DNA of 64,000 bases, from contig OZ038527.1 of NCBI GenBank assembly GCA_964036665.1, forward strand, positions 4,154,001 through 4,218,000, given 5' to 3'. The DNA comes from Gordius sp. MW1 (Eukaryota; Nematomorpha; Gordioida; Gordea; Gordiidae). The position numbers and the translations under genes are program-made. Below are positions 56,005-64,000 of this stretch, one piece after another. The notes beneath the pieces were generated by a model. That model was given only the letters and a program-made list of their open reading frames with translations, was not told the origin of the DNA and did no database searches. Position 1 is the stretch's first letter, and each line of letters opens with the position of its first letter.

Positions 56005-57745
56005 CAGTCGTGGGGTTTGTTTTGATAAGTTTTTTCCAGCTTGATCGGGTAAGAGCCATGACTTGATTAATCTTCTGAGTTTTTACAACTTTGTCCACTT
56101 ACCCTTTCCACCTGACACTAGGTCGTCCTCTCCCTCCATGTCCAGTACTTTTCAATTTACATCATTCGTCCCCTTTCTTAGTATATGACCATCCACCTTA
56201 GCCGATTTTTGTTAAACAAGCCAGCCAGAGGTTGAATACCCATTTCTATCCTGAGAAAGTCATTCGTCATATGGTCGAGTTTGCTATACCTTAAACTCCC
56301 TTGTATCATTTTCATCTCCCTAGTCTGCAATAAACTTTTCCTCTGTGACGTTAAGTACCCATGTTTCAGTTCCATTGAGTAACACTTGTATAACGATGGA
56401 TTTGTAAGCTTTGCTCTTCAATGATATTGGCATTTTCTTTTCCCACATTACACCGCATATACTTCGCCATTTAAGCCATCTTTATTAGGTCTGAGCTTTG
56501 ACTTCTATAGCGCAACCTATCTCTTGGCGCAGCATCGAGTCAAGGTATGCAAACCTGTTTGGGCATCTAGGGATGGGGTGTCTGAAACGTTCATCCCCGC
56601 ATATTAGAGCCCTGCACGGGTAACCCGAAACCCGACCCGACTTCGGGTCGAGTTTGGGTTAAAAATTTTAAAATGCTGTCGGGTCGGTATCCGGGTTGAA
56701 AATTTTTAAACTCGGGCTGGGTCGGGGTAAAGATTATAAATCTTATATTGCATGATAGACATATCGTGTAAAAATGCCATTATATATAATATTTTATAAT
56801 TTATATTGAAACATGTGGTTAATTTATCTCATACAATCATTAATATCTTTTAAGTTATATCTGAATTTTGGATTTGCGCAATTTAAAAGTCAGAAAGGTA
56901 GAATATCTTCATTGATGCTAAAAATTCTAAACATATAATTAATATCGCAAAACTTATTAACGATTTTGTGAACTCTTATTTTTCTTTTTTAAATATTGAT
57001 GCTCAACTTGCTTTGCGGTCTAATATACACAAGAATTAAATTAAATTATCATGATTATTTGAGCGTATGATTAAAATGTATAAAAAACATGAATAAAAAA
57101 TTAGAGTTTTTAAAAAAATGATAAAATTTTCTCCTTTCATTTTCGCACAATTGCCACAACCATAGCCTTAAAATCAAAATTGCTTGAAAATAAAGACAGA
57201 CTCATTTTAATTTAGCAAAAGTTTAAGAATGTCTGCATCTTTTATGGTGCATACTGAAGATAATGAATGGCTTGTTATGGGATACTTTGGGTGAAATATA
57301 TTTAGAAAAATTTCTGAATTAGAATCTACCTTTTTTCTAATGCTTTTACTTCTGGCAAACATGTTTTAAAATTTTGTTAAATCTGTTGTTGTTTTTTTTG
57401 GATATAACACTGTGTTGCCATTTAAAACCATCAAAACCAATTTTACACCAAGACCTTTTTTTTACTTTCGGATCGGGTCGGGTTCGGGTTGAAAAATTTT
57501 AAAACGCTTACGGGTCAGGTCGGGTTTGGGTTAAAAAATTCAAAACGCTTTCGGGTCGGGGGGTTCGGGTTGAAAAAATTTAAAAGCTTTCGGGTCGGGT
57601 CGGGTTCGGGTTGAAAAAAGTGACTTTGCAGGGCTCTACCGCATATAACGTTTTTCAATTGTTGATCTTTATTCCATATCCAGTAGCAAAAAGTTTGCAA
57701 AAGGGAAAAAGAATTAATACAGAAAAATTTTATCATTAACAAATT
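56005..57745 (-). mobile_element. RTE-type LINE fragment, split by a hAT element
   Basis: Minus-strand pieces TREMKMIQGSLRYSKLDHMT, NDFLRIEMGIQPLAG, KNRLRW (56178-56375) parallel the RTE protein C-terminus. Sequence beyond the hAT insertion continues with GYGIKINN-stop-KTLY (RTE: GYGLKVNDRKTVY). Confidence 0.75.
56605..57638. mobile_element. Non-autonomous hAT element with CGGGTCGGGTT subterminal repeats
   Basis: 1034 bp. Inverted ends TAGAGCCCTGCA / TGCAGGGCTCTA with a perfect 8-bp target duplication ccgcatat (56597-56604 and 57639-57646). Subterminal arrays of CCCGACCCGA / TCGGGTCGGGTTCGGGTTGA. AT-rich centre without a recognisable transposase. Confidence 0.93.
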
Positions 57746-57871
57746 TACATTGAATATTTATTTAATATACTATTATTTCTTTTACTCACACTTTTATTTC
57801 TCGAAAATTATAATTTACTTAAAATGTCGTGCATTAATTAAATACGGCGAAGGTGGGGGGGGGGGGGGTTA

Positions 57872-58075
57872 TTGTGGGCAGTGCATTCTATTCAACCACA
57901 ACACGATCCTTTTCAAGATAACTTCCTGCGATACGAATTGACCTCTTTCAGCACAATTTTTGAACCTGAGTTTTTGACTGACAGCAGACGTTTATATTCA
58001 GGTAGCTTGTTCGGGCATAAGTATCGAACGACATTATACGTTTCCTCAAAAAAATATCGTATTATCTTGGGTTAA
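57872..58075. other. Coding-like segment of unknown origin, strand uncertain
   Basis: A balanced-composition stretch in AT-rich surroundings. The + strand has a 67-codon frame beginning MWAVHSIQPQHDPFQ. The minus strand has PKIIRYFFEETYNVVRYLCP, then NKLPEYKRLLSVKNS, open for about 54 codons, with further coding-like sequence up to about 58180 in shifted frames. No family recognised. Position beside an RTE fragment suggests a decayed element gene. Confidence 0.3.
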
Positions 58076-58309
58076 CTGGACACGTCGTCCACTATCGTTT
58101 CCTCTGTATTTGTATTGAACTCGGTAAGATTTGATTTCATCATTTACCTCCTTCCCCTTCAAGCTTGCTACGAAGGAATAAGGGGGGGGGGGGGGTAGGG
58201 GGTTGTTAAAAAGTAGCGTGACATCGATGGCTAAAATGGACTACTTACATCTGGGCGTCGTTGAGCTTAAGATACTTTTATCAATGTTTTCTCTCACGCA
58301 TCCCACAGC

Positions 58310-58450
58310 CGAGCGATTTCTCAACTAGCGTTTCGATCTCGTCTCGGTCTTGAAAGCAAAGTCTCGTCTCGGGTGCGAATATTAAAATCTCGATCTCGTC
58401 TCGGCCTAGAATCTCGATCTCGTCTCGGCGAGAACTCTCGTCTCATCTCG
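58310..58450. repeat. TCTCGTCTCGG-type repeat cluster
   Basis: Eight or more copies of TCTCGATCTCGTCTCGG in spaced blocks, similar in layout to the subterminal repeat arrays of the hAT elements, but no termini were identified. Confidence 0.6.
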
Positions 58451-58459
58451 ACTTTTTTT

Positions 58460-58941
58460 TCTGGCTCTTTTTATTATATAAGATACAAATTGGTTATAAT
58501 GGAACCTGTTATTTATCTCAAACCTAAACACAAGCTAGATGAGTAACTTAAGGTAGGAATCATTAATGTAGGTGACTACTTGACTCGAAGGTAAAAAGTT
58601 GCTAATTAATTAATAACTTTTATTTCCTGGCTGAGGCTAATAAAAGGCTATAGTTGAATAATAACATCATATTATAACATAATGAATTTATTGAGGTCTT
58701 ATATAATAATGTTAAAACAATGAAAAAATGCGAGAGTAAACTTCAAAAATATTATTATTATCTATAACAAGTAATGATCTAAACATTGAAAATACAATAA
58801 AATAGGCATAATTGTTGGAGGAAAATAAAAGTTTTGAGATCTTACGTTAATTGCTCATAAATAATTTAATTAAAGTTGTGAAATATAAAATTTAAACAAT
58901 TCTATTATAGGTAATCAAGAATTTTCAATCTGTTTATATAA
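58460..58941. other. No gene seen
   Basis: AT-rich. Confidence 0.5.
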
Positions 58942-59115
58942 ACTCGGGCCTTCGGCCCTCGTGGGAAGGGGGAGAAGGGAAGGGGGGGGGGGGGAAGGGA
59001 AGAGGGGACGACTCATCTATTCTACGTATAAATGTAGCTTATTTGCTATGCAATTTATGGGCGAGAAAGGTGAGAAGGGGCGAGAATGCCTATAGGGGGG
59101 TATTAAATGCAAAAG
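58942..59115 (-). mobile_element. Family E element, 3' terminal piece
   Basis: CTCGGGCCTTCGGCCCTCGT (GC hairpin end), purine-rich tract, GACGACTCATCTATTC, ATTTGCTATGCAATTTATGG, CGAGAATGCCTATAGGGGGG; collinear with the complement of 39052-39222. Confidence 0.85.
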
Positions 59116-59385
59116 AATTGGACTGACGGGCATAGGTAGGTATCAATGTTAGCCAAAAAAACGTAAAATTTTATTTTGATTTACAATTTGACGAAGCGGG
59201 AAAATATGAATGAGTTAAGTGTATAAATATCGGCTGGATAAAATATAAATATCATCTTTATTTTTTATTTTTTAATTAATGAAATTAGGTTAAACATTTT
59301 AGGTTAGGAGGGTGAAGGGGCTAAAATGTAACTCTTGGAGGAAGCTTTATTGAAATTTTTTGTCATTTAGTGGGGGGGACTAGTT

Positions 59386-59569
59386 TTGCCTGGGTTTTGC
59401 TTGGTCGACCTTTAGTTCAAATAAGAAAACCCCCCTAAATGACGAAAATAAAATTTTTCAATGAAAAAACCCGTAAAAATTAAAAATTGTAGGTTTGCCC
59501 CCCCCCCTGATTGAAATTTTAAACGTTTCGCCTCCCCCCCCCCCCAACCAAAACCTGGCTACGTCCATG
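59386..59569. repeat. Composite of a mariner-like MITE end and a CATGGGCGTAGCC MITE right part
   Basis: CCTGGGTTTTGCTTGGTCGACC (59389 on) is the mariner-like MITE's left arm. From about 59428 it becomes the C-rich inner part of the hAT-type MITE, ending CCTGGCTACGTCCATG. Confidence 0.65.
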
Positions 59570-60603
59570 TCCCTGTCTGATCAATTAAATTTCATTTTTG
59601 ATAAACATATTTTTACGATAAAATGTTTTTTAAAAGTGTACTGAATTATAGAGTTAGACGTCATTTATAATAGGTTCATATGGAAAACATAACATTATAC
59701 AAAGACATTTGGAATATATTAAAAATGTATTTAAAAAGGAGAGATTAATGTTTATTAAATGAAAGATTAAATTATTGAAGGAGAGATTAATGTTTATTAA
59801 ATGATAAAAGAGGCGTTAAATAACAGAGATTAGATAAGGTATATACATAAGAAGTGGGGTCAGCATAAGGAGGCTGGATTATTACCAAAAGTTCCGAGAA
59901 GATTGAATACATTAAAATATAAAGCTAGAAAAAATGCAACCATTTCATTTTTAAGTTAAACTGTTTGAACCAAAACAAAATCTAGTGGAACGTTATTGTA
60001 AGTAAAGGAAACCTTTAAATTAGTATGCCCTAATTCGCAGTTAATTAAATTAAAGATTAATTTTCTAATTTAAAAGATTTAAAAATAAATAGCCCTATAA
60101 ATATTTGAGTGATATAAACAGCTGACTTGGCGCTCTAAGTGTATTTGCCTGAAGTGAGGGGGAATAGAAGAGTAACTACCTCCTTCCCCCCCCTTTCACT
60201 CCGTTAAAACTAAACGCGCACACTATCCCCCCTTTCCCTCCGTTAATTTGCCAAAAGCATATAAAAATCAATAATAATAAAAAGGGGTTGAGGGATGATC
60301 TCCTCCACTCCCGCCCCCTAATAATACCAACTCAGCGGTGGAAGGGTAAGATAGGGAGGGTTAGGGGTTTAACGTATAATCAATATAAAAATAAAAAACT
60401 CGCTACGTAATTCAGAGGTAATTTTTATTTAGTAACGGTAAAGAAATGTAACTAAAATAATTGTTCCATCTTATATGAAAGTTATTAAAAAATGATTGTA
60501 GTTCAATTATTAAAATATTTCTCATATACATTAGCTCTCACTATTCGATACTTTGATTGTTTTGGTAACAAATTATTTAAAAGCCATTTAATATTGGTTT
60601 AGC
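59570..60603. other. No gene; C-run stretches
   Basis: AT-rich with an unusual patch (60170-60370) of CCTTTCCCTCCGTTA-type runs repeated twice and G-runs. No frame of note. Confidence 0.45.
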
Positions 60604-60665
60604 TAGAGCTGTTAAAGGAACTAGTTCAAAAAGGAACTAATAAGTTCCTTTTTAAAATGAGGAAA
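60604..60665 (+). repeat. 5' end fragment of the GGAACTAGTTCC hAT element
   Basis: TAGAGCTGTTAAAGGAACTAG then AAGGAACTAATAAGTTCC and TTTTTAAAATGAGGAA, matching 2115-2195 with a deletion. Confidence 0.8.
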
Positions 60666-60779
60666 CCTAATTTTTATTATTTTACATCTTTCTTAAAATG
60701 ATATGCAAAAGGTCCATCTCTATAAATTTTGGTTAGTAATAAGGGAAAACTTTGTTAAAAATAGTAATTAATTTAGGCG

Positions 60780-61095
60780 TCCTGTTACGTCTGCGCATCT
60801 AAAAATGGCACAATTACCAGCGATATGCAATAGCTCCGCTATTGCCTGTTACGAACGCGCATCTAAAAATGATAAAATTTAAAAACTTACTTTTGGTTAA
60901 GGTAAAATGTTATTAAATTGGGATAATTCCTATTGTAGCTTATAATAAAAAATTGCATAGAAATTATTAAAAATTTTTACATAGAAATTAATGGGAAATA
61001 ATAATAAAAATTAAAAAAATCCTTACGACGAAACTATCAGCGACATGCAATAGCTCCGCTATTGCCTGTAACGACCGCGCATCTAAAACTGTCAC
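60780..61095. repeat. Direct repeat carrying a perfect GCAATAGC hairpin
   Basis: Two copies of GCAATAGCTCCGCTATTGC (near 60827 and 61050), each followed by CTGTWACGAMCGCGCATCTA. The first block is also preceded by a further GCGCATCTAAAAATG. Confidence 0.85.
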
Positions 61096-61139
61096 AGGTA
61101 TCATAAAGATATATCAAAAAATTTACATGTGCTAAATTG

Positions 61140-61680
61140 TATTTATGGGCGAGAAAGGTGGGAAGGGGCGAGAATGCCTATAGGGGGTATTAGATGCAAA
61201 ATAATTAGTTAATTAGTTATAGGCCCTTGTAGGGGAGGACATAGGGTAATTATCAATGTTAACCAATTCAAAAACGAAAAATGGTCATTTTTTTATTGGT
61301 CAGTAGTCAGCGGACGGTCAAAAATTCATATTATCATTGGTATTAACATGAACAAATATTAATTTAATTTAAAAAAATTAAAAAAAAAATTTGTCCCCTC
61401 CCTGACTTGAACCCAACACCTCCAGTTCCCAAGCCGGCGCTATAACCACTATACCATGCTGGCTTTAAAATAGTAGAAGTTATTATGTTATTTATATAGA
61501 TAATGAAATAATTAAGTTGTGTTTTATGTTTAGAAAATCAATATATTTCGTCGGTCAGTAGCCAGCAGACGGTCAAAAAGTCATATTATCAATGGTATTA
61601 ACAAAAACAAAATATTAATTTAATGTAAAAAAAAAATTAAAAAAAAAAGTTTTTTTTTAGTTTTAAAAAAGGGCTAAATT
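61140..61680 (-). mobile_element. Family E element, diverged copy
   Basis: Starts ATTTATGGGCGAGAAAGGTG, CGAGAATGCCTATAGGGGGT, then ATGGTCATTTTTTTATTGGT and TCAGCGGACGGTCAAAAA units at 61285 and 61540. The conserved ORF is not present in this copy. Confidence 0.75.
61391..61463 (-). tRNA. tRNA-like sequence (probable pseudo-tRNA or SINE head), Pro-like
   Basis: On the minus strand GCCAGCATGGTATAGTGGTT carries an A-box-like element and GGGTTCAAGTC a B box, followed within a few bases by a T-run, as in RNA polymerase III genes. A TTGGGA anticodon-loop-like stretch suggests proline (TGG or GGG). Several expected stem pairs are missing and the anticodon loop seems one base too long. No matching 3' acceptor strand is clear, so it is unlikely to be a functional tRNA. 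Confidence 0.4.
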
Positions 61681-62179
61681 CTTAAACTACCAGCCCGATT
61701 CGCTCGAAACTTTACCCGTAGGTGCCCAGGGCGGCCGGGGGTAAAATAACCTTTTCAGATTCCTAAAATACCTTTTCATTTTAAAAATATCGGACATTTC
61801 CCTGCCACACGTGCGGTGTAATATCTATGACACGTAGAAAAATTTTACTAATTATCTTACGCGCGCCATCTAATAAAGTACAATTCGTGTTTGAGTTTAA
61901 TAGTAGATTCAATTTAATTAGAAATAACGGGCTATGATTATACCTTTGAAGGAGGTTTCGAATTTTGTGTTAGTTTCTATCGATATATTTTATCGTAAAT
62001 TAGAATCTAATACCTATATTATTTTTTTAAATATTACTTTTTAGGTTTTCTATGAAATCACAATCTAATTAAATGAAATATCTTAACCCAATAAAAAAAT
62101 ATATATGCATTTATAAGGTTAAAAATATATATTACATAGTTGGCTGTCTGTTAGACCATCTATAATAAATTTTTAGGAT
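61681..62179. other. No gene seen
   Basis: AT-rich with a short GC-richer patch at 61695-61740. Confidence 0.45.
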
Positions 62180-63050
62180 AATATAAAATTTGGCCAATGG
62201 TCATTTTTTTTCATTGGTAAACAGCCAGGACACGGTAAAAGTGGATATAAATTCATAAGTCAAAAAAAACGAAAAAATAAACTCGGATTCACATTTTGGC
62301 CAATGGTCATTTTTTTCCATTGGTCAGCAGCCAGGACACGGTAAAAGTGGATATAAACTTATAATAGTCAAAAAAAACTAAAAAAAAATCTCGAATCACA
62401 TTTTGGCCAATGGTCATTTTTTTCCATTGGTCAGCAGCCAGGACACGGTAAAAGTGGATATAAATTCATAATAGTCAAAAAAAACTAAAAAAAAAATTTC
62501 GAATTACATTTTGGCCAATGGTGATTTTTTTCCATTGGTCAGCAGCCAACGGACGGCCAAAAAGTCATAATAGCAATGGTAGTAACAGGAACAATCATAA
62601 TAGTAAAAAAAAAACGAAAAAATAAACTCGGATTCACATTTTGGCCAATGGTCATTTTTTCATTGGTCAGCAGCCAGCGGACGGCCAAAAAGTCTTATTA
62701 TCAATGATAGTAACAAGAACAATCATAAGAGTCAAAAAAAACTCCGGGATTCTAACCCCAAAACTAGTTAAATTGCATAGCAATTACCAAAATCTAAATA
62801 TAGATATACTTATGCATTAATTTAACGTAGCAATTAAAACCCGACCCCGCCCGAAAGCGAGGGAGATAGAGATGAGGGGTGGGGCACCTCTTGATAGAGA
62901 TGAGGGGTGGGGCACCTCTTTCTCATGCATAGCAATTAAAAATCGATAACCTAATATACCCAATGCAAATAGATAGGGAGGGTAACGGACAACGGACAAC
63001 GGACAGACAACGGACAACCAAAAACGAGCCCATAAATTGCATAGCAATTA
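62180..63050 (-). mobile_element. Family E element, 5' half with minisatellite array
   Basis: Complement of 37824-38600: six TTGGCCAATGG...CCATTGGTCAGCAGCC units (62190-62700), then CTCCGGGATTCTAACCCC and GTTAAATTGCATAGCAATTA. It ends with GTCCGTTGTCCG (as complement) and TTGCATAGCAATTA at 63050. GATGAGGGGTGGGGCACCTC is duplicated in tandem at 62870 and 62899. The ORFs at 62817-63276 are shadows of this repeat. Confidence 0.88.
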
Positions 63051-63165
63051 AAATGTCATTGTTTAAAGTCGGTGGATTTGGATTGATAGCGTAGGTAGAG
63101 GAAAATGGAACGCGATATTTCTGGCTATAAAAGCCCATCGTCAGGGGAAAAAATAATAAAAATAA

Positions 63166-64000
63166 AACTCGGGCCTTCGGCCCTCGTGGGAAGGGGGAGA
63201 AGGGAAGGGAAGAGGGGAAGGGAAGGGGGGACGACTCATCTGTACTTCGTATAAATGTATCATATTTGCTATGCAATTTATGGGCGAGAAAGGTGGGAAG
63301 GGGCGAGAATGCCTATAGGGGGGTATTAAATGCCTAATGATTAATTAATTATTTATACAAATTTTCCATTATAGGCAAAATGTAATATAGGCAAGGGTTG
63401 GGGTTAGATTTAGTGTTTGCATCTAGTTGCGTATTACATTAGTTTTTATGGCCTTTAGTGATTATGGGTCTAACAAACATTATATTATAAAACAACACAA
63501 TGTTAAGAATTTGCAGAATTGTTGGGAGAAATTTTTTGTAGAATTTGAACAATTTTTAATTAAAAAAATCAAAAATTTGGCCAATGGTCACTTTTTCTCT
63601 ATTGGTCAGTACCAACAGATACTCTATAAGTCAATGATAGCCAAAAAAACGGAAAAAAAATTTTGATGCTCACTTTGGCCAATGGTCATTTTTTTCCATT
63701 GGTCAGCAGCCAGCACACGGTAAAAGTGGATATAAATTCATAAGAGTAAAAAAAACGAAAAAAAAAATTTTCGAATCACATTTTGGCCAATGGTCATTTT
63801 ATTCCATTGGTCAGCAGCCAGCGGACGGCCAAAAAGTCATAATAGCAATGGTAGGAACAGGAACAATCATAATAGTCAAAAAAAACAAAAAAAATAATTT
63901 CGATTCACAAATTTCGAATCACATTTTGGCCAATGGTGTTTTTTTTCCATTGGTCAGCAGCCAACGGACGGCCAAAAAGTCATAATAGCAATGGTAGTAA
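63166..64000 (-). mobile_element. Family E element, 3' half, runs off the window
   Basis: GC-hairpin end CTCGGGCCTTCGGCCCTC at the left, purine-rich tract, GACGACTCATCTGTACTTCG, CGAGAATGCCTATAGGGGGG, the conserved ORF (63427-63666), then at least four hairpin minisatellite units to the window end. Collinear with the complement of 38100-39222. Confidence 0.9.
63427..63666 (+). other. Repeat-borne ORF (79 codons), second copy
   Basis: Reads LVFMAFSDYGSNKHYIIKQH, then KNLANGHFFSIGQYQQILYK; nearly identical to the minus-strand ORF at 38628-38945, including the start region. Same position and orientation relative to the element. No known domain. Confidence 0.4.

Noticed and set aside
62817-63276. 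Overlapping minus-strand ORFs of 76 and 117 codons
   Set aside because: Low-complexity translations of family E sequence spanning two different element copies.

Overview
This is an AT-rich, intron-rich invertebrate (most likely arthropod) nuclear window. The grounds are split genes with GT/AG introns, a receptor closely resembling arthropod leucokinin receptors, and dense invertebrate-style DNA transposons and RTE-type LINEs. No bacterial operons, Shine-Dalgarno-led genes or CRISPR arrays are present. All host exons found lie on the + strand.

Host genes. (1) Positions 1536-4844 hold the last four coding exons of a long-chain acyl-CoA synthetase (ACSL); the 5' part lies outside the window. 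(2) Positions 13400-24391 hold a complete four-exon rhodopsin-class GPCR, predicted at 444 aa and best matching leucokinin receptors. It has an unusually long second extracellular loop and DRW in place of DRY. (3) Positions 42208-45977 hold small exons of an unrecognised, hydrophilic, Ser/Glu-rich protein; its first exons are missing and its 3' splice choices are ambiguous.

Repeats make up most of the rest. A hAT-type MITE with termini CATGGGCGTAGCCAGG occurs about 15 times; eight copies have recognisable 8-bp target duplications. A Tc1/mariner-type fold-back MITE (TA / GTGTTGTAAAAACGG) occurs six to seven times. Several other hAT elements end in TAGAG..., each with its own subterminal repeat motif, and three carry remnants of the transposase C-terminal 'ERLFS' region. 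There are also two large fold-back elements (6331-7198 and 18682-19606), a minisatellite-bearing element family (37824-39225, 58942-59115 and 61140-64000), and a 20-bp-class minisatellite (39735-40110).

Positions 46711-53466 are a nested retrotransposon pile-up. An old minus-strand RTE-like LINE is interrupted by a young plus-strand RTE copy with a 343-codon open reverse transcriptase reading frame. It is also interrupted by a second, unrelated minus-strand LINE (YLDD catalytic box) flanked by a 51-bp duplication. That second LINE carries a MITE inside its zinc-finger region. Another RTE fragment (56005-57745) is split by a hAT element with a perfect 8-bp duplication.

Positions 35650-39460 are an old tandem duplication of about 1.4 kb. 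One copy took in the minisatellite-bearing element, so the other copy preserves the approximate empty site. I see no defence or metabolic system. The most unusual content is the minisatellite-bearing element family, the assortment of hAT subterminal repeats and the nested insertion history.
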